Origin: Enterococcus moraviensis ATCC BAA-383
Lineage (GTDB): Bacteria; Bacillota; Bacilli; Lactobacillales; Enterococcaceae
Assembly: GCF_000407445.1 (NCBI RefSeq)
Contig: NZ_ASWB01000001.1
Span: forward strand, 124,001 to 188,000
Direction of reading: 5' to 3'
DNA length: 64,000 nt
The first letter of the stretch is position 1. Every line of letters begins with the position of its first letter. Below the pieces are notes generated by a model that had not been told where the DNA came from, did not search any database, and was given only the letters and a program-made list of their open reading frames with translations. The translations under genes were made by a program, and so were the position numbers. Below are positions 1 to 8,660 of the stretch, piece after piece.

Positions 1-233
1 CCGTGTTAAAAAATGGTTGGATTTATTTAGGTTCATTTTTATATATTTTGAGTGCTATTACAAATATTATTTTGTTGAAATTTTTAGATTATTCAATCGC
101 TTTTCCAATGACATCTTTAACCTATGTTTGGACTGTGATTATCAGTTATTTTATTTTTAAAGAAAGCCTAAGTTTCCGAAAAGTTCTAGCAGTGATTTTG
201 ATTATTATTGGTGTTTTTATTATTAGCCAATAA
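1..233 (+). CDS. C-terminal part of a small DMT/SMR-type membrane transporter (5' end outside window)
   Basis: The reading frame is open to the left edge and ends at a TAA at 231-233, so the gene is truncated by the window. The visible ~76 residues form about three hydrophobic helices: one at the start, one around 'AFPMTSLTYVWTVIISYF', and a last one rich in Ile/Val ending in 'ISQ'. This layout, with a short charged loop (FKESLSFRK) before the final helix, is typical of drug/metabolite transporters of the SMR or EamA type. Known SMR members are about 105-120 residues, so roughly the first third is missing. The substrate cannot be inferred. Confidence 0.6.
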   Translation, partial: VLKNGWIYLGSFLYILSAITNIILLKFLDYSIAFPMTSLTYVWTVIISYFIFKESLSFRKVLAVILIIIGVFIISQ

Positions 234-299
234 GACGTGGTGTTGGCAATGAATTAGTTCTGGTTGTAGTATAGAGAGTAGACAACAGGAGGGATTACG

Positions 300-410
300 A
301 TGACAGTCAACTCAAGAAAAATCGATAAAATCAAGTTAGTCCAGGCAGTAACAACGATCGTGACAGGCATCATCATGTTGAGAGCAGTACTGAAAGCCAC
401 TAAAAAGTAG
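300..410 (+). CDS. 36-residue small protein, probable single-helix membrane peptide
   Basis: An ATG at 300 lies 6 nt after a very strong Shine-Dalgarno AGGAGGG (287-293) and opens a 36-codon frame ending TAG at 408-410. The product has a basic start (MTVNSRKIDKIK), a hydrophobic middle (about residues 13-31, 'AVTTIVTGIIML') and a basic tail (KATKK), so it could be one membrane-spanning or membrane-lying helix. A clear hairpin terminator follows at 449-496, which supports a real transcription unit. I do not recognise the family and assign no function. Confidence 0.55.
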   Translation: MTVNSRKIDKIKLVQAVTTIVTGIIMLRAVLKATKK

Positions 411-448
411 ACTTGGCATTATGAGTGTTACTATTGTAATTAAATAAG

Positions 449-497
449 AAATGGAACAACTCTGCTTATAACGTTATGCAGAGTTGTTCCATTTTTA
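449..497 (+). terminator. Rho-independent terminator after the 36-codon gene
   Basis: A 17-bp perfect stem (AAATGGAACAACTCTGC at 449-465 pairing with 478-494) with a 12-nt loop ends in a T-run. Confidence 0.85.
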
Positions 498-663
498 TCG
501 ACTTAAATGTTTAAAAAAAGAGGTTGATGAACTATCCCTGGAAATCTAGGCTCTTAATCAAAGAGCGAGCTAAAATTATGCGTAAAAGATGCTTCTTCTT
601 TCATTTTACGGATTAAAAGCCGTAACTTTTCTGTTACTATTACTGTAAAGGAGTGTGAAATTA

Positions 664-1089
664 TTGAGTAAAAATTATCCAGGTACAATAAAAGAATTTT
701 TTCAATGGTTAGAAGATGGTGGTTATAATCAGTTTGGGATTCATTTGAGTGCAAACACAAATCCAGAAGGGTATGGCGTAAGAAGAATCGGACCAACATT
801 AGAATTATTTTATTCTGAAAGAGGCCAAGCTTATCCAGAAAAAGAATTTAATACGGAAAAAGAATTAGTCGGTTACTTAGCAGCAAAATTAGAGAAAAGT
901 GATTGGGCGAGAACACATTGCATTTCTGCTACAGAAAATAAAGACGAATCAGAGGCTTTAGCGAAGAAGCTGAGCAAACTAGGAATCAAATTTGACCAAC
1001 AAGAACTATTATATTCAGATGATGGAAGAATGTTGTACAGAACGATGGTTTATGGAACAGATATAAAAAAAGTAGCTCACTTGAAGTAG
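664..1089 (+). CDS. hypothetical protein, about 141 residues
   Basis: I do not recognise the family. The frame could start at GTG 655, but the Shine-Dalgarno AAAGGAG (647-653) sits directly against that codon. TTG 664, 10 nt downstream of it, is the better start. The product is soluble and mixed-charge, with no signal peptide or membrane segment. The N-terminal part contains an aromatic stretch (IKEFFQWLEDGGYNQFGIHL). The C-terminal half has alternating Lys/Glu helices followed by a short beta-like end (GRMLYRTMVYGTDIKK). It stands alone, ending at a bidirectional terminator shared with the convergent SufT-like gene. Confidence 0.6.
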   Translation: MSKNYPGTIKEFFQWLEDGGYNQFGIHLSANTNPEGYGVRRIGPTLELFYSERGQAYPEKEFNTEKELVGYLAAKLEKSDWARTHCISATENKDESEALAKKLSKLGIKFDQQELLYSDDGRMLYRTMVYGTDIKKVAHLK

Positions 1090-1102
1090 GAATAGTGGCG
1101 GT

Positions 1103-1155
1103 AAACAAATAAGAGTTTGAGTAATCACTTTGATTACTCAAACTCTTATTTGTTT
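1103..1155. terminator. Bidirectional terminator, 25-bp perfect stem
   Basis: Left arm 1103-1127 and right arm 1131-1155 are perfectly complementary with a 3-nt CTT loop. A-runs and T-runs at the ends serve both convergent genes. Confidence 0.85.
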
Positions 1156-1171
1156 AAAGGTGTGTTACTTA

Positions 1172-1513
1172 TTAGCGAATACCTAAAGCGATTCGCGCAT
1201 AACGAGACATTTTATCAGTTGTCCAAGCGGGATACCAGACAAGTTTTACTTCTGGGTTTTTCACTTCGGGGATTTCTTTTAAGGCTTCATGGATTTGTTC
1301 TGTAAGAACATCGGCTAAGGGACAACCCATAGTGGTTAACGTCATTTTGATGACAGTATCACCATTTTGAGCAAAATCGACTTCATAGATCAACCCTAAA
1401 TTTACAATATCAATTCCTAATTCAGGGTCAATCACCGTTTCCAGTGCTGTTAAAATCTGTTCTTTGATATCTTCTATTTCTTCAGCAGACCATTCTTGAT
1501 TTGTTTCAGTCAT
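1172..1513 (-). CDS. SufT/PaaD-like (MIP18 family, DUF59) Fe-S cluster assembly factor
   Basis: The 113-residue protein carries the family core: 'VIDPELGIDIVNLGLIYEV' near residues 28-45 and the conserved 'TTMGCP' with Cys64. Members of this family act in Fe-S cluster maturation, usually as accessory factors for cytosolic Fe-S proteins (SufT in Staphylococcus) or in phenylacetate degradation (PaaD). No suf or paa gene lies here, so the general Fe-S role is preferred. The ATG at 1513 is preceded by a good site (AAAAGGAG). The gene seems monocistronic and ends at the shared terminator at 1103-1155. Confidence 0.85.
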   Translation of the reverse strand: MTETNQEWSAEEIEDIKEQILTALETVIDPELGIDIVNLGLIYEVDFAQNGDTVIKMTLTTMGCPLADVLTEQIHEALKEIPEVKNPEVKLVWYPAWTTDKMSRYARIALGIR

Positions 1514-1737
1514 TGTATCTACTCCTTTTTCTTATTCGTCCGTTGAACCGATTCGGATAAATCCGTAACAGAAACGGGACTCCTTTACAGTTTGTTCTTT
1601 CCATATGATACCTTTTTTTAAAAGCTTTGTAAATGAGAATCTTTTTCAATAGTGGAAAGCGTATATGGATCTTCAAGTGAAATTTCAGCTCTGATCAATG
1701 TTTATTTTCAAGAGAAGTTCGTTCGTTGTTTACACTA

Positions 1738-2304
1738 TTAAAATTGCAGAGTGAAGAGCATCAATTCATTATCTGTTGCATTGATAATATTATGTTGGGT
1801 AAACGCTTCTAAAAAGATTGCATCACCTTCTTTTAAGGTGAGTACCTCTTCGTTTAGTTCAACTGTTGCTTCCCCTTTAAGAACGTAATTAATTTCACAA
1901 AGATTATGAGCAATCTTTCTTCCACTAGATGATGATTGCGCATCAATATAAATCTTTGAGATAACCATATTGTTTGTATGTACTGGTAAATTAAACAAAG
2001 TATCATAGTAAGTTGAGTTCGTTTGCCATGGATTATAAATAGTGCCAGAAGAGTTTCGAATCACTTTATAACCATTTTTAGAGCTTTCGTCATCTTGTAT
2101 GACTTGAGGTGCTTCGTTAGCTAGAAGGGAAGCTACTGTAACATCTAATGAATCAGCTATTTTTCTTAAAGCTTCAAGAGAAGGTCTGTTTGTACCACGT
2201 TCAATTTGTGATAAAAAACTGGCTGAATAACCTGTTCGTTTTCCTAATTCCGTTAGGGTGATTTTTTGTTCTTTCCTTAAATTCTTGATTTTTCTAAATT
2301 CCAT
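1738..2304 (-). CDS. XRE-family transcriptional regulator with C-terminal cupin domain
   Basis: An N-terminal helix-turn-helix of the Cro/CI type (about residues 1-60, with 'TLTELGKRTGYSASFLSQIE' as the recognition region) is followed by a cupin_2 sensor domain (about 110-185, 'EINYVLKGEATVEL' and 'GDAIFLEAFTQHNI'). The 188-residue length is normal for this class. An upstream in-frame ATG at 2343 has no ribosome site, while ATG 2304 follows AAAGGA at a good distance. The gene is divergent from the epimerase operon and most likely controls it. Regulators of this type often respond to small metabolites bound in the cupin. Confidence 0.85.
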   Translation of the reverse strand: MEFRKIKNLRKEQKITLTELGKRTGYSASFLSQIERGTNRPSLEALRKIADSLDVTVASLLANEAPQVIQDDESSKNGYKVIRNSSGTIYNPWQTNSTYYDTLFNLPVHTNNMVISKIYIDAQSSSSGRKIAHNLCEINYVLKGEATVELNEEVLTLKEGDAIFLEAFTQHNIINATDNELMLFTLQF

Positions 2305-2420
2305 CTGCAGCCGTCCTTTGTTTAGAATCCTTTTTTCATTCATATTATCTCGAATTCGTTACAAAATTACAAGCACTTGAATTTTGATGAAAAAAGGCAC
2401 ATCAAAATCTCATTAATATG

Positions 2421-2449
2421 TTGACATTTCCATAGACTAAATTTAAAAT
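2421..2449 (+). promoter_or_regulatory. Sigma-A promoter of the epimerase operon
   Basis: TTGACA (2421-2426) and TAAAAT (2444-2449) are separated by exactly 17 bp. Confidence 0.7.
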
Positions 2450-2461
2450 TGGAACAAATAA

Positions 2462-2474
2462 TTCAATTTTTGAA
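2462..2474. promoter_or_regulatory. Candidate operator for the XRE-cupin regulator
   Basis: TTCAATTTTTGAA is a perfect 5+5 inverted repeat just downstream of the operon promoter, where a repressor would block elongation. The region is AT-rich, so chance palindromes are possible. Confidence 0.3.
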
Positions 2475-2605
2475 CAAGAATTTAATTTCAGATTAAAAAA
2501 AGACTGGTTATTGTTTCATTTAGGCTTGTTTTGTTTTTTGAGAGTGATTAAACGAAAATTAGAAATGAGTTTTAAGTTAGAGTAATGAATAGTGGAGGAA
2601 TTAAA

Positions 2606-3670
2606 GTGAAAATAACAAAAATCAATGTAGAACCAAAGGCAGCCAAATTAAAAGAGCCTATTACAATTTCTCTGGGGACGATCAATCATTCGATGAGTGC
2701 TGTTGTAGAAATTGAGACAGACGAAGGAATCATTGGATACGGGGAAGGATCACCAGGAATTTTAATTACAGGTGAAACATTAAAAGGTACAACAGAATGT
2801 ATTCAATTATTTGAAAAACAACTTATTGGTGTCGATCCGTTAGATATCGAGAAAATTCACAGTATCATGAATTCTGTCGCTGCCCAAGCACCTTCAGCTA
2901 AGACGGCGATCGATATTGCGTGTTATGATTTATTTGGAAAAAAAGCGAATTTACCTGTATATAAACTTTTAGGTGGTTTTGATTCTAGTGTAAAAACAGA
3001 CATGACAATCGGTCTTGATAAGGCTGAGATAATGGCTGAAAAAGCAAAATTAGCTGTTTCCCAAGGGTTTGATACATTGAAAATCAAGGTCGGAACTGGT
3101 TTTGATGCCGATGTTGCACGGATTAAAGCGATTCGAGAAGTTATCGGTAGTCACGTAAACCTGCGTTTAGATGCAAATCAAGGTTGGAAACCAAAAGAAG
3201 CTGTAAATACAATCAATCACTTAGCGCAGTATGGAATTGAATTGGTTGAGCAACCTGTTGCTTATCATGACATAGAAGGCTTAGCGTTTGTGACAAATCA
3301 CGTATCAACACCCATTATGTCGGATGAAAGTTGTTTCAATTCAAAAGATGCACTTCGTTTGATTAAAGATCGTGCAGTCGATTTTGTTAACATCAAATTG
3401 ATGAAGTGCGGTGGTATTCATGAAGCGTTAAAAATCAATAGTATTTGTGAGGCCGCTGGTGTTGAATGTATGATTGGTTGTATGGTAGAAGAAACCAATA
3501 TTGGTGTTACGGCAGCGGCTCATTTAGCTGCTGCTACTAAAAATATTACTAGAGCCGATTTAGATGCAACATTCGGTTTGAATGAAGTAGCTATCCCAGG
3601 TGGTGTTGGTTTGAATCCGACAAGCATGATTTCTTTATCTGAGCAGGCTGGTTTAGGGTTAAGCAAATAA
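2606..3670 (+). CDS. dipeptide epimerase (enolase superfamily, L-Ala-D/L-Glu epimerase type)
   Basis: This enolase-superfamily enzyme has an N-terminal capping domain and a C-terminal (beta/alpha)7-beta barrel. The full catalytic set is visible: the KxK acid-base pair at K159/K161 ('TLKIKVG'), metal ligands D189 ('RLDANQGW'), E215 ('VEQP') and D240 ('MSDES'), and the opposing base K264 ('NIKLMKCGG'). This spacing matches L-Ala-D/L-Glu epimerases, which convert murein dipeptides for catabolism. An ATG at 2585 is in frame, but TGGAGGA at 2593-2599 points to GTG 2606 as the start (354 residues). Its neighbours, a transglutaminase-like protein and a peptide-binding lipoprotein, fit peptide salvage. 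The true dipeptide is not known. Confidence 0.9.
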   Translation: MKITKINVEPKAAKLKEPITISLGTINHSMSAVVEIETDEGIIGYGEGSPGILITGETLKGTTECIQLFEKQLIGVDPLDIEKIHSIMNSVAAQAPSAKTAIDIACYDLFGKKANLPVYKLLGGFDSSVKTDMTIGLDKAEIMAEKAKLAVSQGFDTLKIKVGTGFDADVARIKAIREVIGSHVNLRLDANQGWKPKEAVNTINHLAQYGIELVEQPVAYHDIEGLAFVTNHVSTPIMSDESCFNSKDALRLIKDRAVDFVNIKLMKCGGIHEALKINSICEAAGVECMIGCMVEETNIGVTAAAHLAAATKNITRADLDATFGLNEVAIPGGVGLNPTSMISLSEQAGLGLSK

Positions 3671-3688
3671 GAAAGGTGAGGGTGTTAG

Positions 3689-5059
3689 ATGTATTACGAT
3701 TTAAAGTATATGAGCGTACCGCTACCTGAAGATGTGATCAAGCTAAAAAGTTATGGAGACTTTGATGGCGCTGAAAAACGAATTGAGCTTCTGCTATCAC
3801 AAGAATTACCAGAAGCATTGAGAAAACGGTTAGAGATCGAGCAAGACATTATCCGAATCGTGGGAATAGATGAATACCCATTTGATTTTTCAAAAGCAAA
3901 CAGTATGATGAAAAAAACGTTCAAAGACTATCAAGAACATGAATTAAGTGAACTAAAAGAGAGCGGAAAAGTTGATTGGCTTTATATTGATGGGGAAATT
4001 CATTTCCAACGGCGTTTCCTAATGAATCTGATCAAGACACAAGCTGATTATGAAGCAAGGTTACTCGTTAAAGAAGACAATGAGGTAGATCGCCTGCGGA
4101 AACAAGAATTGACCCAAAATGTTCAACTAATGAAAGAACAAGGCTATAGAAAAGTAAAAATACAGTTGATAACAAGTATTCAAGTGAAAAAGGAATATGA
4201 GCGACCAGGGGAAACAGTCAGAGTGTATCTTCCTTTACCAAAGGAGTGTAAACAAGTATCAGACATCCAAATTTTGAAGACCACTCCAGAAGCGACCTTT
4301 ATTGCACCAGAAAATGAAGCGCAACGAACGGTTTACTTTGAAACGACTTTAGAAAAAGATCAAGTTTTCTCTGTTGAATATAGCTATATCAATCATGTGG
4401 AGTATGTGGAGCTAGATCCAGAATTAGCTGCTGAAATACAACCAGAATATTCGTTAGGTGAAGAACTACCTCATATTCGTTTTACACCTTATTTGGAACA
4501 AGTACTTGCTGAAATCTTATCAGGAGAAACGAATCCTGTAAAAAAAGCGAGAAAGATCTATGATTTTATCACAACAAAAGTCAATTATTCTTTTATGCGC
4601 GAATATTTTACGATCGATAACATCTCAGAGTATGCTGCAGTCAATTTAAAAGGGGACTGTGGCGTTCAAGCGATATTGTTCATTACATTATGCCGGATGG
4701 CTAAAATACCGGCTAAATGGCAATCAGGACTTTATGTATCGCAATATTATACGGGGTGTCATGATTGGACGCAATTTTATGTGGCACCGTACGGTTGGAT
4801 TTTTGCAGATTTATCTTTTGGTGGAGGCGCACGCAGGGCGGGGGATTTAGATCGTTGGAATTATTATTTTGGTAATTTGGATATTTTCAGAATGCCTGCC
4901 AACAGTGAAATTCAAAGAGATTTTAACCCATCAAAACAATTTTTACGAGCAGATCCAATCGATAATCAACGAGGAGAATTCGAGTATGAAAATCAAGGGC
5001 TTCCATATGCATATTTAGATGTAAAACAAGAATTGGTGTCAATGGAGGAACTTGCATAA
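3689..5059 (+). CDS. transglutaminase-like superfamily protein
   Basis: The 456-residue protein has no signal peptide and so is probably cytoplasmic. The C-terminal half is a transglutaminase/papain-like core with a plausible triad C324 ('LKGDCGVQA'), H358 ('GCHDWTQF') and D374 ('IFADLSFG'). The N-terminal ~180 residues are charged and helical. Residues ~180-280 look like an extended beta domain ('VRVYLPLPKECKQVSD'). In this family the core often acts as a protease or peptidase, not as a cross-linker. It lies 18 nt after the epimerase gene and before a peptide-binding protein, which suggests it trims or processes imported peptides. That role is inference from context. Confidence 0.8.
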   Translation: MYYDLKYMSVPLPEDVIKLKSYGDFDGAEKRIELLLSQELPEALRKRLEIEQDIIRIVGIDEYPFDFSKANSMMKKTFKDYQEHELSELKESGKVDWLYIDGEIHFQRRFLMNLIKTQADYEARLLVKEDNEVDRLRKQELTQNVQLMKEQGYRKVKIQLITSIQVKKEYERPGETVRVYLPLPKECKQVSDIQILKTTPEATFIAPENEAQRTVYFETTLEKDQVFSVEYSYINHVEYVELDPELAAEIQPEYSLGEELPHIRFTPYLEQVLAEILSGETNPVKKARKIYDFITTKVNYSFMREYFTIDNISEYAAVNLKGDCGVQAILFITLCRMAKIPAKWQSGLYVSQYYTGCHDWTQFYVAPYGWIFADLSFGGGARRAGDLDRWNYYFGNLDIFRMPANSEIQRDFNPSKQFLRADPIDNQRGEFEYENQGLPYAYLDVKQELVSMEELA

Positions 5060-5089
5060 TAAATAAAAAAGAAGGAAAAGGTGGAACGT

Positions 5090-6760
5090 ATGAAAAAAGG
5101 GGTAAAACAAAGTATTACATTGATCACAACAGTACTGTTACTTTCAGCTTGCGGGGGAAATACAAGCGATAAGTCAACACAAAACACAGATAATAAGACA
5201 GCAACAGATCAAAAATCAACAAAAGTACTGAATTTAATGGAAGCGTCTGAAGTAGGGTCAATGGACACTATTTTTACTCAAGACGAACCAAGTGTTAATG
5301 CGCAATCTAATGTTTTCGAAGGGCTTTATCAATTAGATGAAAAAGATAACGTTATTCCAGCTGTGGCAAAAGAGATGCCTGAAATTTCAGAAGATGGAAA
5401 AACATATACCGTCAAACTCAGAGAAGATGCTAAGTGGTCGAATGGAGACAAGGTCACAGCAAATGATTTTGTCTTTGCTTGGAAAAAAATGGCGGATCCT
5501 AAAAATCAAGCCAATTACTTTTTCTTAATGGATGGTACCATTCTCAATGGAACTGAAATCGTAAATCAAGAAAAATCGGCAGATGAATTAGGGGTAAAGG
5601 CACTTGACGATTATACACTTGAAATAAAAATGGCCAAACCTGTGACTTATTTTACTTCGTTATTGGCATTTTCACCTTTCTTTCCACAGAATGAAAAGTT
5701 TGTAACAGAAAAGGGAAAAGAATATGGAACGTCTAGCGATAATATCGTGTCTAATGGTCCTTTCTTAATGGAAAACTGGGATCAATCTTCAATGTCATGG
5801 GATTTAGTTCAAAATCCAAACTATTATGATGCTGATAAAGTTAAATCAGAGAAGATTCATTTTGAAGTCTTGAAAGAAACGAACACGGTGTTTAATTTGT
5901 ACGAATCTGGTGAATTGGATGTCGCAATCTTAACAGGAGATTTTGCAAAGCAAAATAAAGAAAATCCTGATTATGAAGCAATCCAACGTTCAAAAGTCTA
6001 TTCATTAAGAATGAATCAAAAAAGAAATGACAAGCCCTCTATTTTTGCCAATGAAAATGTCCGAAAAGCTGTTGCCTACGCACTTGATAAGAAGAGTCTA
6101 GTTGAGAATATTTTAGCAGATGGCTCTAAAGATATTTATGGCTATATCCCAAAAGACTTTGTTGCTAATCCTGAAACAGGAGAAGATTTCCGAAAAGAAG
6201 CGGGCGATTTAGTTAAAACGGATGAAAAATTAGCAAATGAATATTTAGATAAAGCGAAAAAAGAGCTGAATGGTGATGTGACAATCGAATTGCTATCAAA
6301 AGATGGCGATGGTGATAAAAAAGTAGCAGAGTTTATTCAAGGTCAATTGGAAAAGACATTACCTGGCTTGAAAATCAACGTAAAAACAGTGCCATTAAAC
6401 AATTCAATTGAATTAATGAAAAAAGGCGACTATGAATTGTCTGTCAGCATGTGGGGACCAGATTACCAAGATCCGATGACTTTCTTAGAAAGTTCAGTAA
6501 GTACAAAAAATAAAACGAACTACCGCAGTGAAAAATATGATCAGTTGATCGATGATGCATCAAATAAATATGCTAATGAACCTGAAAAACGTTGGGAAGC
6601 ATTGATAGCTGCTGAAAAAGTATTAGTTGAAGAAGATGTAGCGTTGATTCCACTGTATCAACAAGCGAGAGGACAATTAGTTCGGCCAGGTGTCGAAGGA
6701 ATCGAATACCATAACTTTGGCGCAACAAGTACGTATAAAAATGCTTACATCAAAGAGTAA
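5090..6760 (+). CDS. peptide ABC transporter substrate-binding lipoprotein (OppA-like, SBP family 5)
   Basis: A lipoprotein signal (basic MKKGVKQ, hydrophobic core, lipobox LLSAC with lipidated Cys21) precedes an OppA-type family 5 binding protein of about 535 residues. Family landmarks include 'NVFEGLYQLDE', 'YTVKLREDAKWSNGDKVTA' and 'VRKAVAYALDKK'. It binds extracellular oligopeptides and hands them to Opp permeases. No permease or ATPase gene is adjacent, so it must share an Opp system encoded elsewhere. AAAAGGTGG at 5076-5084 favours ATG 5090 over the in-frame GTG at 5081. It is the third gene of the epimerase unit. No hairpin terminator is seen before the pyrG promoter. Confidence 0.9.
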   Translation: MKKGVKQSITLITTVLLLSACGGNTSDKSTQNTDNKTATDQKSTKVLNLMEASEVGSMDTIFTQDEPSVNAQSNVFEGLYQLDEKDNVIPAVAKEMPEISEDGKTYTVKLREDAKWSNGDKVTANDFVFAWKKMADPKNQANYFFLMDGTILNGTEIVNQEKSADELGVKALDDYTLEIKMAKPVTYFTSLLAFSPFFPQNEKFVTEKGKEYGTSSDNIVSNGPFLMENWDQSSMSWDLVQNPNYYDADKVKSEKIHFEVLKETNTVFNLYESGELDVAILTGDFAKQNKENPDYEAIQRSKVYSLRMNQKRNDKPSIFANENVRKAVAYALDKKSLVENILADGSKDIYGYIPKDFVANPETGEDFRKEAGDLVKTDEKLANEYLDKAKKELNGDVTIELLSKDGDGDKKVAEFIQGQLEKTLPGLKINVKTVPLNNSIELMKKGDYELSVSMWGPDYQDPMTFLESSVSTKNKTNYRSEKYDQLIDDASNKYANEPEKRWEALIAAEKVLVEEDVALIPLYQQARGQLVRPGVEGIEYHNFGATSTYKNAYIKE

Positions 6761-6815
6761 ATGTGTGTAGAGTTAAAACTTGACTAAAAAAATAAAAATC
6801 TTCCAATAGAAAAAC

Positions 6816-6844
6816 TTGACCTCAAACTGATTTGCTTGTATTAT
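6816..6844 (+). promoter_or_regulatory. pyrG promoter
   Basis: TTGACC (6816-6821) and TATTAT (6839-6844) are 17 bp apart. Transcription would begin at the GGG of 6852-6854, seven bases after the -10 box. Confidence 0.75.
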
Positions 6845-6851
6845 ACTACTT

Positions 6852-6932
6852 GGGCACCTTTGAGAAGGTCAGAAGTTTACAACGAATTTCAGCTCCCTAT
6901 TCATTTTTTGGATAGGGAGCTTTTGTTTTTTT
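6852..6932 (+). promoter_or_regulatory. pyrG leader: pyrG leader: CTP-sensing attenuator with reiterative-transcription start
   Basis: The predicted transcript starts GGGC. A strong terminator follows: stem 6891-6902 with 6910-6921 (12 bp, one G-U) and a T-rich tail to about 6932. The upstream stem strand contains CTCCCT. In Bacillus subtilis pyrG, low CTP makes polymerase stutter at the third G before the first C, adding extra Gs that pair with this C/U-rich strand and prevent termination. All sequence elements of that mechanism are here: GGG then C at +1, a pyrimidine tract in the 5' stem strand, and a terminator ahead of pyrG. Confidence 0.8.
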
Positions 6933-7006
6933 ATGGCTGTTAAAAACAATTGATTCGTTGTTCACTCATCTCTACAATTCTATTTTGAGAAAGGGTTTTT
7001 TATATT

Positions 7007-8608
7007 ATGACAAAATACATCTTTGTTACAGGTGGCGTAGTTTCTTCCATTGGGAAGGGAATCGTTGCAGCATCTTTAGGACGTTTATTAAAAAATCGTG
7101 GCTTGAAAGTAACGATTCAAAAATTTGATCCGTATATCAATGTGGATCCAGGAACAATGAGTCCTTACCAACATGGAGAAGTTTTTGTCACTGATGATGG
7201 TGCCGAAACAGACTTGGATTTAGGTCACTATGAACGATTTATTGATATCAATCTAAATAAATATTCAAACGTGACAACAGGGAAAATTTATTCAGAAGTA
7301 CTGAGAAAAGAGCGTAAAGGCGAATATTTAGGTGCAACAGTACAGGTCATTCCTCATATTACAAATGAAATCAAGGATAAAATCATGCGTGCAGCTACCA
7401 TGACAGATGCAGATATCATTATTACAGAGGTTGGCGGAACAGTTGGAGATATTGAATCTTTACCATTTTTAGAAGCACTGCGCCAAATGAAAGCGGAAGT
7501 AGGGAGCGACAATGTCATGTATATCCATACAACATTGATTCCTTACCTAAAAGCAGCGGGTGAAATGAAAACCAAACCAACACAACACAGCGTAAAAGAA
7601 TTACGTAGTCTTGGTATCCAGCCAAATATTCTTGTTATTCGTACAGAATTACCAGTTTCTCAAGGAACAAAAAATAAATTAGCTCAATTTTGTGATGTAG
7701 CACCAGAAGCGGTCATCGAGTCACGTGATGTAGAAACGCTTTATTCTATTCCATTAGCCTTACAAGCGCAAAATATGGATCAGATTGTCTGTGATCACTT
7801 GAAACTTGATGTGCCAGTTGCAGATATGACAGAGTGGCAAGCTTTGGAAGAAAAAGTATTAGGCTTGAAAAAGACAACCAGAATTGCATTAGTTGGTAAA
7901 TATGTAGAACTTCCAGATGCCTATCTTTCTGTGGTAGAAGCGTTGAAACATGCAGGTTTTGCTTTTGACTCTGATATTGCGATCGATTGGATCGATTCAC
8001 AAGAATTAACACAAGAAAATGCTGATGCTATGCTGAAAGATGCCGATGGAATCTTGGTGCCAGGAGGATTTGGTGATCGTGGAGTAGAAGGGAAAATCGA
8101 AGCAATTCGTTATGCACGTGAAAACGATGTACCATTTTTAGGTATATGTTTAGGGATGCAAATGGCTTGTGTTGAATTTGCTCGTAATGTGGTAAATCTA
8201 GAAGATGCAGGATCGGCTGAAACCAATCCAGATGTTCTAAATAACATTATCGATTTGATGGCGGATCAAGAAAATGTTGAGAATCTTGGTGGAACGTTAC
8301 GATTAGGTTTATATCCATGTAAACTTAAAAAAGGCAGTGTTACAGCTGCAGCATACGAAGGACAAGAAGTCGTGCAAGAACGTCATCGTCATCGCTATGA
8401 GTTTAACAATAAATACCGTCAATTATTTGAAGAAAATGGGTTAGTCTTTTCGGGAGTTTCACCAGACAATCGCTTAGTTGAAATAGTTGAATTGCCAGAG
8501 AAAAAATTCTTTGTTGCTTGTCAATTCCATCCAGAATTGATTTCTAGACCTAATAGACCGCAACACTTATTTAAAGGGTTTGTTGAAGCAGCTTTAACGA
8601 ATCAATAA
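7007..8608 (+). CDS. pyrG: CTP synthase (glutamine hydrolysing)
   Basis: PyrG makes CTP from UTP, ATP and glutamine, the last step of pyrimidine nucleotide synthesis. The 533-residue protein has the N-terminal amidoligase domain, starting with the hallmark '[16 protein letters not shown]', and a C-terminal class I glutaminase domain. The glutaminase nucleophile is C381 ('LGICLGMQ') and its His/Glu pair lies in 'QFHPE'. Length is as expected. Expression is probably set by the attenuator at 6852-6932. It is monocistronic and ends at a bidirectional terminator shared with the PBP1A gene. Confidence 0.98.
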   Translation: MTKYIFVTGGVVSSIGKGIVAASLGRLLKNRGLKVTIQKFDPYINVDPGTMSPYQHGEVFVTDDGAETDLDLGHYERFIDINLNKYSNVTTGKIYSEVLRKERKGEYLGATVQVIPHITNEIKDKIMRAATMTDADIIITEVGGTVGDIESLPFLEALRQMKAEVGSDNVMYIHTTLIPYLKAAGEMKTKPTQHSVKELRSLGIQPNILVIRTELPVSQGTKNKLAQFCDVAPEAVIESRDVETLYSIPLALQAQNMDQIVCDHLKLDVPVADMTEWQALEEKVLGLKKTTRIALVGKYVELPDAYLSVVEALKHAGFAFDSDIAIDWIDSQELTQENADAMLKDADGILVPGGFGDRGVEGKIEAIRYARENDVPFLGICLGMQMACVEFARNVVNLEDAGSAETNPDVLNNIIDLMADQENVENLGGTLRLGLYPCKLKKGSVTAAAYEGQEVVQERHRHRYEFNNKYRQLFEENGLVFSGVSPDNRLVEIVELPEKKFFVACQFHPELISRPNRPQHLFKGFVEAALTNQ

Positions 8609-8652
8609 AAAAAAGGTATGATGTCATTTTCATAGACATCATACCTTTTTTA
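8608..8652. terminator. Bidirectional terminator between pyrG and the PBP1A gene
   Basis: AAAAAAGGTATGATGTC pairs with GACATCATACCTTTTTT (8635-8651), with a short AT-rich loop and T-runs on both strands. Confidence 0.85.
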
Positions 8653-8660
8653 TTGATGTG

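Noticed and set aside
527-616. A 29-codon frame with AAGAGG just upstream
   Set aside because: The spacing to the ATG is only 3 nt, the product has no recognisable pattern, and it ends inside a small hairpin. Not enough support.
1506-1604. A 32-codon minus-strand frame running into the SufT-like gene start
   Set aside because: It lacks a proper ribosome site and overlaps the true ribosome site of the SufT-like gene. Probably chance.
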